From Myxococcales bacterium (GTDB lineage Bacteria; Myxococcota; UBA727; JABDBI01): a stretch of DNA of 64,000 bases. The stretch lies in assembly GCA_023898405.1 (NCBI GenBank), contig CP060221.1, positions 1,999,501-2,063,500 of the forward strand, in the 5' to 3' direction. Position 1 is the stretch's first letter. Every line of letters begins with the position of its first letter. Below the pieces are notes generated by a model. The model was not told the DNA's origin and searched no databases. It saw nothing but the letters and a program-made list of their open reading frames with translations. Shown piece after piece: positions 8,169 to 15,474 of the stretch. The translations under genes were made by a program, and so were the position numbers.

Positions 8169-10502
8169 ATGAAATATAGTTTTTTTGCGGGAGGGATTAT
8201 GTGCATGTTGCTATTTTTTTCCTGCGATAAGATGAAGAAAACTGAGCTATCACACTCCGAAATAAATGAAAAACAACAAGACTTGTGCGCAGAAAATTTT
8301 GGCCTTGATCAGGGCTACGATAGCAATTCCAACTGTAGCTTGAAAATAAGTAAAAATGGCGATGAGGCTCCCAGTTCAGATGTCGTTATAATAGCTGGCC
8401 CGCCAGGACTCCCAGGGCCTCCTGGTTTGCCAGGTCCGCCAGGAAGATCGGGTTTCCCCGGTAAGAAGGGAAGTAGGGGGCCCAAAGGAGATAGCTTCGT
8501 TTTTCCTACGACTCCTCAAGGAATCTGTGGCAATGGCATTCAAGAAGTATCTTTGCAAGAGCTTGCTTCTTGTCCCTACTTACTTTATGGCTCAACCTCT
8601 CCAGGACCCAATCAAATCAGTGAGCTGTATCATCTAGATGAAGTGAATGGTACGGGTACGCTCATAGCACCTATTATCGTAGTCGGTCAGGAACTTCGGC
8701 GGGTAACCTCTTTAGATTTTTCTCCCGATGGCATTCTTTATGGAGCAGGGACAATAAATAATGCGTGGCAGCTTTTTACTGTGGATTGTCAAACAGGGAT
8801 AGCGACGATTATTGGCCCTATGGGACTATCAGCAGGAATGATGGGAGGGGCTGTGAATGATATCAGCTTTGATTCACAAGGAAAACTATGGGCCTATTAT
8901 AAAAGCTCCGATAACATCAATATGGATGAAGTGGGCACGGTAGACTTAGTCACAGGTTTGTACACAACAGTGGGTCTCAGCCACGTTGATGACATTGGAA
9001 ATGGCATCGCATTTGCAAAATTTTTAGAAGATGATTTGTATCATGCGGGCTACAAAGATCTTTCGATATTAGATCAAAGTGATGGAAATGCTACTAAAGT
9101 TGCTGATTTGACATTTTTATTTGATTCATTGGCAAATCCAAGAATAAATGGCATGGATACTGATTTTTTTAATAACTATACTTACGTTACATTTAACAAT
9201 AAAAGTTCGGGTATGTTTTCTGCGCCAGAGAATTACCTAGCGGTTGTTAATCGCAATATTGGCGAAGTTGTACTAGTGAGCAACCAAGATCCACCGCAAA
9301 AAGCGCCGGATTCGATTGATAGTGTTGCAGTAAATCGAGTTTATGAGACCTGCGATCAGGGCGGCTTTAACCCAGATCCTCAAAATATTCCTGACGGGGC
9401 ACGGTGCTCACAAGATTGTCGTATCGTAGAAATAAATTGTTCTGATGGTATCGATAATGATGAAAATGGATTGATAGATTGTCTTGATCCAAATTGCGCA
9501 AATCAGGTGTGTGCTGCTGGAGATGTGTGCAGTGGGCCTGGTCGTTGTGAAGAAGGGGTATGTCAGCCAGGTCCTGATTTTGCCCAAGGTACCGGTTGTG
9601 ACGATGGCAATCCTTGCACGGCCCCGGACCAATGTGATGGGAACGGCACTTGTGTGGCAGGTCCTCCTTATGATGGAGTGTGTACTGACCAAGATCCATG
9701 CACGATTGATCAATGTATAGATGGTATTTGTGATAGTGGCAGCATTGATGTGGGTGCTTCTTGTGATGACCAAAATCCTTGCACCGATCCCGACGCGTGT
9801 GATGTCAATGGCCTATGTAGTGGTGTTAATCTCGATATGGGTAGTTGTGATGATAATAATTCCTGTACCATTATGGATATGTGTGTCATGGGAACATGTC
9901 AAGGACAGCCGCCTTCACAAACAGAGATTTGCGATAATAGTATCGATGATGATTGTGACGGGCTTATTGATCTAGAAGACCCAGATTGCACATGCTTTAT
10001 TGTTTTTACCAGTAGTGCTCAAAGAAGGGGAGGAAGCTTCGGAGGTCTTGCAGGTGCAGATGCCCTTTGTAATAGCCTGGCAAGCAATGCCGGTCTTTCA
10101 GGAACTTTTACTGCTTTTATTTCCGACAGTATGACCAATGCCAGCGCTCGGATTACCAATGATGGCCCTTGGTGTCTTGTAGCTGGAGATCAACCTATCA
10201 GTATAGTTGCCACAAGTAGAGCAGATTTGCTTGATGGAATGATTAACCATAGAATCGATGTTGATGAGTTTGGTACTGATATACCAGAAGGATCCAGCAA
10301 TCAAACCTGGACAGGCAGTTTTCCAAACGGTATCTATGACAACACTGAGGATGAGTGTAACGATTGGACAAGTAACGCAGCGAATGTGGGAGCTACCACA
10401 GGATCACCTAAACAAAGTGATAGTCGCTGGGTTAAAATTGGCCAAGGTAGCACAAATTGTAGCGTAGAAAGAAGGTTTTACTGTTTCCAGATCAGTAACT
10501 AA
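8169..10502 (+). CDS. Surface lipoprotein: collagen-like segment, propeller-like region, Cys-rich repeats, C-terminal DUF1554
   Basis: The start at ATG 8169 (GGGGGG upstream) gives a lipoprotein signal with lipobox LFFSC. From about residue 77 there are 11 uninterrupted Gly-X-Y triplets (GPPGLPGPPG...GPKGDS). A region resembling a beta-propeller follows (about 120-390), with LYGAGTI and FDSQGKLW-type blades. Next come 'DGIDNDENGLIDCLDPNC' and 'CDDGNPCTAPDQC' repeats, common in deltaproteobacterial surface proteins (about 410-625), and a closing CDNSIDDDCDGLIDLEDPDC. The last about 160 residues match the DUF1554 pattern: AGADALCNSLA early, WTSNA...G..SDSRWV and RRFYCF at the end. Likely surface adhesion or structure; function is inferred. 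A DUF1554 relative is encoded at 55040-56110. Confidence 0.88.
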   Translation: MKYSFFAGGIMCMLLFFSCDKMKKTELSHSEINEKQQDLCAENFGLDQGYDSNSNCSLKISKNGDEAPSSDVVIIAGPPGLPGPPGLPGPPGRSGFPGKKGSRGPKGDSFVFPTTPQGICGNGIQEVSLQELASCPYLLYGSTSPGPNQISELYHLDEVNGTGTLIAPIIVVGQELRRVTSLDFSPDGILYGAGTINNAWQLFTVDCQTGIATIIGPMGLSAGMMGGAVNDISFDSQGKLWAYYKSSDNINMDEVGTVDLVTGLYTTVGLSHVDDIGNGIAFAKFLEDDLYHAGYKDLSILDQSDGNATKVADLTFLFDSLANPRINGMDTDFFNNYTYVTFNNKSSGMFSAPENYLAVVNRNIGEVVLVSNQDPPQKAPDSIDSVAVNRVYETCDQGGFNPDPQNIPDGARCSQDCRIVEINCSDGIDNDENGLIDCLDPNCANQVCAAGDVCSGPGRCEEGVCQPGPDFAQGTGCDDGNPCTAPDQCDGNGTCVAGPPYDGVCTDQDPCTIDQCIDGICDSGSIDVGASCDDQNPCTDPDACDVNGLCSGVNLDMGSCDDNNSCTIMDMCVMGTCQGQPPSQTEICDNSIDDDCDGLIDLEDPDCTCFIVFTSSAQRRGGSFGGLAGADALCNSLASNAGLSGTFTAFISDSMTNASARITNDGPWCLVAGDQPISIVATSRADLLDGMINHRIDVDEFGTDIPEGSSNQTWTGSFPNGIYDNTEDECNDWTSNAANVGATTGSPKQSDSRWVKIGQGSTNCSVERRFYCFQISN

Positions 10503-10631
10503 TTTCACCTTCGGATGAAAATCGCAGATAGCGGTGATAAATAAACTTTTTTACGATTTTGCTTGAAAAAGTTGATCTATCATACCCTATCTGCTTTAAA
10601 GCAAATAATGCAAAGCCATAGTTCTTGCTGC

Positions 10632-11144
10632 TTAGAGCAGGTTGCACGTGCTATTTTCTTCAATGCTAGAATCATAATTCGCCGTGCAGCCGTAAACTTG
10701 ATTTAGGAGATAGGTAATAAGTTTTTTATTAAATGTGTCATCGTAATTTTTTATGTGTTCTACGATTTTATCGATGATGCTATTTTCTATGGTATTTATT
10801 TTTAGTATTTTAAAATTACTGATTGTGTCTGTGATTTTTAAGTGTGCTTTTATTTTATTGTTTTGATACTTGATCAAAATAACTTTTTTAGGTTCATGCA
10901 AACTTATGCTAAGTCTCAGCAAAGCACGAGTGAGAAAAGTTATATAGTCATCATTTTCTATTAAATATGAAAATTTAGAATTGTCTTTGTTAAAAATTTC
11001 TAGTGCACTTTGAGCGATGGCAAGCTTATCTTGAGTTTCATATTGAGGAGGCATAAGCTCTTTTGAATGTTCAGCAGGGCCGGCATAGAGAGAAATATTT
11101 GTCAGCAAAAAAAAGAGTCCAAAATTACAACATATCGATCTCAT
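10632..11144 (-). CDS. Small exported protein of unknown function
   Basis: A 170-residue protein starting with a Sec signal peptide (CCNFGLFFLLTNISLYA, cleavage likely before GPAEHS). GGTGG lies 7-8 bases before the ATG. The mature part is helical-looking and Lys/Asn/Ile-rich, with three cysteines, two of them in the last 20 residues. No family was recognised. It faces the DUF1554 lipoprotein gene convergently (129 bp) and is divergent from the exported PI-PLC-like gene. The start of the mature protein (AGPA) resembles that of the exported lipase-like protein at 45396-46124. Confidence 0.7.
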   Translation of the reverse strand: MRSICCNFGLFFLLTNISLYAGPAEHSKELMPPQYETQDKLAIAQSALEIFNKDNSKFSYLIENDDYITFLTRALLRLSISLHEPKKVILIKYQNNKIKAHLKITDTISNFKILKINTIENSIIDKIVEHIKNYDDTFNKKLITYLLNQVYGCTANYDSSIEENSTCNLL

Positions 11145-11449
11145 AAAAAACCACCGTTTTGTTGCCTAGGCTGATAAATAAACAAAAATATTAAACATTG
11201 TTTGGCAAAAAAATATTCTCCCAAATTACTATCTAGAAAGAAAATAATCCTTAGAAACTATTCACAAAATATAATTCCATAAGTTTGCTCATAAATTGTT
11301 TAGTGCTTGATCGTTTAAGCAGTAAATTAAATTTTTTTAAAAAAAAATATGTGCTTGAAAGATAAAATTTTTTTACGTGTAATATTACCTGTTAATTTAC
11401 GTGTTAAATGTTAGCTAATAAGTGATTGTTAATTTGGCTTGGGTGATTT
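11145..11449. promoter_or_regulatory. Divergent intergenic region with a direct repeat (TTTACGTGT)
   Basis: This 305-bp AT-rich gap separates two divergent exported-protein genes. The 9-mer TTTACGTGT occurs at 11372-11380 and again at 11396-11404, start to start 24 bp, and each copy is followed by a similar AT-rich tail ending GTTAA or TAA. Two sites about two helical turns apart, close upstream of the gene starting at 11450, suit a dimeric regulator. The regulator is unknown. Nothing else is seen in the gap. Confidence 0.35.
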
Positions 11450-12451
11450 GTGTTTAGAATTGTTATTATTGCGTTTTTCTTGCCTTTGATGCTATTTTCT
11501 GCTTCCAATAATTGGATGGAGCACTATGGAAATGCCATTGCAGATAAGCCACTGAACCAGTTAATTTTACCTGGTACGCATGACTCTGGTACCTACCAAC
11601 TCACCAACGAGATAGCAAAAAATCAAGATATCAGCGATAAAATAAATAAACTTAAGTATATAGGTGTCGGTTTTATCGTAAATTCTGTAATAAAAAAGTG
11701 GTCTAAAACGCAAGATAAAAATATATATGATCAGCTTAAGAGCGGTGTTAGATATTTAGACCTAAGGCTTAGCTATTGGGATGATAAAAATGATTTTTAT
11801 GTTACCCACGGTCTATTTGGTCCAAAGTTTTCCGATGTAGCTGCTCAAATTTCACGATTTCTCAATGAAAATCCCAAAGAAATTTTGGTAATTCAAATCG
11901 GAGATATGAATTACTTAGGCGTGGAAAGCAAAGCTCAAAGCAACCAAGAAAAACTCATAAAATTTATAGAAAGCACTTTTAAAGGCAAGCTTGCTCAAAA
12001 ATCTAAGATCGCAGGGCCGATTTCCATGGTTCGAGATTTCTGGAAAAATGGATATCAGATTTTCTTAATCTATAAAGATAAAGAGATGTCCAATCAATCA
12101 GATGTGTTGTGGCACCGAAAAAGCGTTATTGATAATTACTGGCCCAATGTAGATAACGCTGACCAGCTGAAAAAGAAACTTGACGAACACATGAATAAGA
12201 GAACAGCTAATAATAATGGGGAAAAATTCTATGTGGTTCAGTCACAAGTAACAGCCAATAATAAGACCATTGAAAATGGTTTAAATCCTCTTAGTAGCAA
12301 GCCAAAAAGTCTTGAGGATCTTGCAAAAATAGTGAATGCCAAATTTCCTGCCTGGCTTAATGAGTGGGCAACACGAAATCCCAATATCATCATCACTGAT
12401 TTTACGAGTAGCAAAATGGCTCAAGCGATTTATGAGCTCAATAAAAATTGA
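11450..12451 (+). CDS. Exported phosphatidylinositol-specific phospholipase C X-domain protein
   Basis: A GTG start opens a Sec signal peptide (IVIIAFFLPLMLFSAS), so the enzyme acts outside the cytoplasm. The PI-PLC X-domain signatures are visible: LPGTHDSGTY with the first catalytic His at residue 44, GVRYLDLRLSY at about 99-109, and FYVTHGLFG with the second His at residue 120. ILVIQIGD and ITDF near the C-terminus complete the TIM barrel. Length (333 aa) is close to bacterial secreted PI-PLC. Known members cleave phosphatidylinositol or GPI anchors. As bacteria usually lack these, a eukaryotic substrate is a plausible inference, not shown. The IS3 element inserted 77 bp downstream. Confidence 0.88.
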   Translation: MFRIVIIAFFLPLMLFSASNNWMEHYGNAIADKPLNQLILPGTHDSGTYQLTNEIAKNQDISDKINKLKYIGVGFIVNSVIKKWSKTQDKNIYDQLKSGVRYLDLRLSYWDDKNDFYVTHGLFGPKFSDVAAQISRFLNENPKEILVIQIGDMNYLGVESKAQSNQEKLIKFIESTFKGKLAQKSKIAGPISMVRDFWKNGYQIFLIYKDKEMSNQSDVLWHRKSVIDNYWPNVDNADQLKKKLDEHMNKRTANNNGEKFYVVQSQVTANNKTIENGLNPLSSKPKSLEDLAKIVNAKFPAWLNEWATRNPNIIITDFTSSKMAQAIYELNKN

Positions 12452-12532
12452 TGAGAAGGGAAGCGGTAGAGGCCGTAAAAAAAGTCTTTTAGGAGAATAG
12501 GTTCCCAAAATAACGTCGAGACTTGAATGATC

Positions 12533-13369
12533 CTACCCCGATTTCATAGACAGTTGAATTCGAGTTTTTTGTTCACATTCCATTTCATATGGCGTTCTAT
12601 AGTCAATAGCTGAATGCATTCTTTTTTTGTTGTAATAACTTTCAATGTAGGAAAAGATTTCCTGTTTAGCCTCTGCCCTTGTTTCATAGCCCCGGTTCTG
12701 AATTAACTCTACCTTTAATGTGTGAAAAAAACTTTCACATGGGGCATTATCCCAGCAATTGCCCTTGCGGCTCATAGAGCCTATCAAGCCATTTAAAGAT
12801 AATATTTTTCTATACTTTTTCGAGCAATATTGGGAACCGCGGTCAGAGTGAACAACAACACCCTTAGGGAATTTTCTTCGAAAAAGTGCCATGAGCAAAG
12901 CATTACAAACCAGATCTTTATCGATTCTTTTAGACATTGACCAACCAATGATGGATCTGGAGTAAAGATCTATGACCACAGCCAAATACAGCCATCCCTG
13001 CTTTGTATGAACATATGTTATGTCGCTTACCCATTTTTGGTCCATTGTTGTCGCATTAAAGTCACGGTTGAGTATATTGGAAAATACAGGATGTTGATGC
13101 CCAGAATCAGTGGTAGCTCTAAACTTCCCTTTAGCCTTAGCCCTGATATCCATTATTTTCATTCTGCTCGCTACCCGTTTTTTGCTGCATCTAATGCCCG
13201 CTTGAAGCAAAGCCATTAAGATCCTTGGCGCACCATATCTAGCCTTATGCTCAATAAATAATGCTTTGATGTGGATATCAAGTCTTTGATTAGCACGGGC
13301 CCTATTGGATGGGATTGCTTGGCTCCACCTATAAAATCCACTCCGGCTTACCTGCAATACATCACACAT
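12533..13369 (-). CDS. IS3-family transposase OrfB (rve integrase domain)
   Basis: This is the catalytic part of the transposase. Asp in WVSDITYVHT, Asp in VVHSDRGSQY and Glu in NAPCESFFHTLK form the DDE triad; the second Asp and the Glu are separated by exactly 35 residues. MCDVLQVSRSGFYRW is the usual OrfB beginning. The frame continues upstream of the ATG through VKYAFIKRESDNFS, which IS3 OrfB proteins normally contain. The natural product is therefore probably OrfAB made by frameshift at 13450-13456, not a product of this ATG. The domain is full-length, so the element may be active. Confidence 0.93.
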   Translation of the reverse strand: MCDVLQVSRSGFYRWSQAIPSNRARANQRLDIHIKALFIEHKARYGAPRILMALLQAGIRCSKKRVASRMKIMDIRAKAKGKFRATTDSGHQHPVFSNILNRDFNATTMDQKWVSDITYVHTKQGWLYLAVVIDLYSRSIIGWSMSKRIDKDLVCNALLMALFRRKFPKGVVVHSDRGSQYCSKKYRKILSLNGLIGSMSRKGNCWDNAPCESFFHTLKVELIQNRGYETRAEAKQEIFSYIESYYNKKRMHSAIDYRTPYEMECEQKTRIQLSMKSG

Positions 13370-13416
13370 GAGACGTATGGAAAAATTATCTGATTCTCTC
13401 TTGATAAAGGCGTACT

Positions 13417-13728
13417 TTACCTCAATTCCTTGGCAAAGTACGTTGCGACCTTTTTTAATATGGCTTTCTCCTGCTCAAGCCGCTCAATCATTTTCTTAAG
13501 CTCCTTGTTTTGAGTAAGTAAGTCATAGTTATCATCTTGCAACGATCTTTTTTGGTTTTTAGAAGAACCCACAGAGCTAATGGAAGCTGTTTTTGTTACC
13601 CAGCCATGAACTGTAGATGCAGGTATACCCAGTTCTTTTGCTGTTTCACCAACTGAGCCAGACTTTAGAGCAAGACTAACAACTTCATTCCTAAATTCTT
13701 GGGTATAGCTATTTAATTTTCTTACCAT
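13417..13728 (-). CDS. IS3-family transposase OrfA
   Basis: A 103-residue helix-turn-helix protein that recognises the IS ends. The N-terminal part (SYTQEFRNEVVSLAL...GETAKELGIPASTVHGWV) is the standard IS3 OrfA HTH. The rest is a Leu/Lys/Glu-rich zipper (ELKKMIERLEQEKAILKKVATYFA). The slippery heptamer AAAAAAG lies at 13450-13456 near its 3' end. A -1 slip there joins the frame to OrfB, so the active transposase is probably the OrfAB fusion and OrfA alone a regulator. Confidence 0.93.
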   Translation of the reverse strand: MVRKLNSYTQEFRNEVVSLALKSGSVGETAKELGIPASTVHGWVTKTASISSVGSSKNQKRSLQDDNYDLLTQNKELKKMIERLEQEKAILKKVATYFAKELR

Positions 13729-13803
13729 TTCTTATCTCCAACTTTAGTTACAGTAACTCGAAAGAGACTGTCCACCAAAGTGGGGCAAGATCACGCTCAA
13801 AGC

Positions 13804-14703
13804 TTAGAGAGAAGCTCTCGATCGCGGGCGCGCGTGTTTTTCAATGTAGGCGATGATTGCATCCGCTACATCTTTTTTTGTTGCGGTCTCAATCCCTTCA
13901 AGTCCTGGTGAAGAGTTTACTTCCAGCACCAGTGGACCACGGCTTGAGCGAATTAAATCAACACCCGCAACATTAAGCCCCATCGCATGAGCAGCTCTAA
14001 GAGCAATTTTTCTTTCTTCACTGCTGAGCTTTACAGGGAGGGCTGAACCGCCAAGGTGAATATTGGCGCGAAACTCGCCGCTCATAGCAACTCGCTGGTA
14101 GGCTGCCACGCATTTGTCTCCTACTACAAAACATCTTAAATCTGTGCCGTTAGCTTCCTTTATATATTCCTGCACTAAAATATTTTCTCTGATGTGCTTA
14201 AAGGCATTGATAACGCTTTTGGCGGCATTTTTTGTCTCAGCAAGCACAATTCCCTTGCCTTGAGTACCTTCCAAGAGTTTTACGATCAAAGGAGCACCGC
14301 CCACCATTTTAATGAGATCCTCGGTATCCTCGGGTGAGTTAGCAAACCCTGTGGTAGGAAGAGGAATAGTTTTTTGTGCTAGAAGCTGCATAGAACGAAG
14401 CTTATCGCGTGAGCGTGCAATAGCCACTGATGAGTTCACGCAGTAAATTCCTTGAGACTCAAAGTGGCGTACAACAGCCGTTCCGTAAAAAGTTATCGAT
14501 GCCCCGATACGCGGTATGACTGCGTCGACACCGGTGATAATTTCTCCGCCGCGATAATGAATGCCGTTTTCACTTTGAGAAATATTCATATAGCAGCGCG
14601 TCGTATCGAGAATCCTAATCTCGTGTCCTCGACGTGTCCCTGCTTCAACAAGGCGCTTGTGGGAATAAAGCTTTGGGTTTCGCGCCAAAATTATAATCTT
14701 CAT
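13804..14703 (-). CDS. rimK: ATP-grasp ligase RimK (S6-glutamate ligase family)
   Basis: RimK adds glutamates to the C-terminus of ribosomal protein S6 in known cases. All ATP-grasp features are present in 299 aa, the E. coli length: an N-terminal Rossmann-like part, KLLEGTQGKGIVLAE (glycine-rich loop, about 152-166), QEYIKEANGTDLRCFVVGD, and EVNSSPGLEGIE carrying the metal-binding Glu/Asn (about 267-278). The ATG overlaps the stop of the upstream retropepsin-like gene by 4 bp, so the two are co-translated. Only the last 10 bp separate it from the IS3 element. Confidence 0.93.
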   Translation of the reverse strand: MKIIILARNPKLYSHKRLVEAGTRRGHEIRILDTTRCYMNISQSENGIHYRGGEIITGVDAVIPRIGASITFYGTAVVRHFESQGIYCVNSSVAIARSRDKLRSMQLLAQKTIPLPTTGFANSPEDTEDLIKMVGGAPLIVKLLEGTQGKGIVLAETKNAAKSVINAFKHIRENILVQEYIKEANGTDLRCFVVGDKCVAAYQRVAMSGEFRANIHLGGSALPVKLSSEERKIALRAAHAMGLNVAGVDLIRSSRGPLVLEVNSSPGLEGIETATKKDVADAIIAYIEKHARPRSRASL

Positions 14704-15185
14704 TTTTCACCAGTAAAAGGTTGAAAAAGCGGTCTCCCTTGAAGGTGAGCTTTGCTTGGATCAATCAAAAAATATTTGCGTAGTGCAAGCCTGCCAAGCA
14801 ACATGCGAAAGCGCAAAGGGGAGCGGTCACTAAGCGTGATTTGCGTGTCAAATGTTGTTTTTCCCACGGTTATTTTGCTGATGATGACATAGCGTTTTTC
14901 TTTTAACCCATTGGAACTCATAACATTTCTTTGGGCAATCAGGCGGGCTTTGCAAATTTTGGAATCAAGCCTATCGCTTTGATGTACATATACTTTAAAA
15001 CGGATAAAGCTTTGATTTTGATAACTTGTGATGCTTAATATTTCTGCATGAAGGGCTGAGGTGGCAGCCCCCGTATCGATTTTAGCTTTGATTTCTTTGA
15101 TGTTGAGTTCTGGTAGGGCGCACCATTCCTTCCAGCCAATGAGAATTTTTTCTCTTTTTTTGCTTCTCAATTTTTTTTCATCCAT
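14700..15185 (-). CDS. Retropepsin-like putative protease (PF05618 type), RimK partner
   Basis: A 161-residue protein with the aspartic-protease-like signature IKAKIDTGAATSALHAE (Asp at about residue 37), the landmark of the 'ATP-dependent zinc protease' family PF05618, which has a retropepsin fold. The C-terminal LLGRLALRKYFLIDPSKA block is also typical. The family is repeatedly found beside rimK, and the Pseudomonas partner is called RimB. Here the stop overlaps the rimK start (ATGA), supporting joint action in protein glutamylation or its reversal. The specific substrate is unknown. Confidence 0.82.
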   Translation of the reverse strand: MDEKKLRSKKREKILIGWKEWCALPELNIKEIKAKIDTGAATSALHAEILSITSYQNQSFIRFKVYVHQSDRLDSKICKARLIAQRNVMSSNGLKEKRYVIISKITVGKTTFDTQITLSDRSPLRFRMLLGRLALRKYFLIDPSKAHLQGRPLFQPFTGEK

Positions 15186-15414
15186 GGCTTTGGTCTCTTA
15201 TCAATGGCATTTCTGATTTTTTCTAATACTGCCCAAGATGATTGGTAATGAAAGCAAAAATATTTGTTCAATATGATAATCGCTAATTTTTCCATGGCCT
15301 TGCATATGGCGCTGATACCCCATTGCTCTTTGCTATTCAATCCCAAGCTAAACTTTATATTGTAGCTTTAGCATAAATTTCCGAATGTTTTTGTTCGTTC
15401 TTTTGCTTTATATT

Positions 15415-15455
15415 TTGGTTTTAAGGACTAACTAGGCTGTAGCCCAAAAAACCAA
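15415..15455 (-). terminator. Candidate stem-loop terminator after the BNR lipoprotein
   Basis: TTGGTTTT at 15415-15422 pairs with AAAACCAA at 15448-15455, and an inner GGCT/AGCC pair strengthens the stem. A second small hairpin (AATTG/CAATT) lies at 15461-15476, at the end of the gene. The site is just downstream of the minus-strand gene at 15475. The remainder of 15186-15474 shows no gene. Confidence 0.35.
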
Positions 15456-15474
15456 GAAATAATTGAAAAAACAA

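Larger units (their letters stand above)
12528..13793 (-). mobile_element. Complete IS3-family insertion sequence (1266 bp)
   Basis: Bounded by imperfect terminal inverted repeats. The left end begins TGATCCTACCCCGATTT at 12528, and the complement of the right end begins TGATCTTGCCCCACTTT, ending at 13793; about 20 of 27 positions match, including CCCC and GACAGT. It carries orfA and orfB in the -1 arrangement of IS3, with the orfB stop inside the left repeat. No 3-5-bp target duplication is visible (GAA on one side, CGC on the other). It sits between an exported PI-PLC-like gene and rimK, and both appear intact. Confidence 0.9.

Noticed and set aside
9367..9773. Long open frames on the minus strand inside the Cys-rich repeats
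   Set aside because: They mirror the TGT/GAT-rich repeat codons of the real lipoprotein and have biased, repetitive Ile/Thr/His composition, no ribosome site.
10524..10594. GCAGATAG...CTATCTGC inverted repeat after the DUF1554 lipoprotein
   Set aside because: The 8-bp arms are 55 bp apart with no T-run; too weak to call a terminator.
15186..15474. Possible small gene between the BNR lipoprotein and the retropepsin-like gene
   Set aside because: No open frame with a ribosome site; only a hairpin near 15415-15476.
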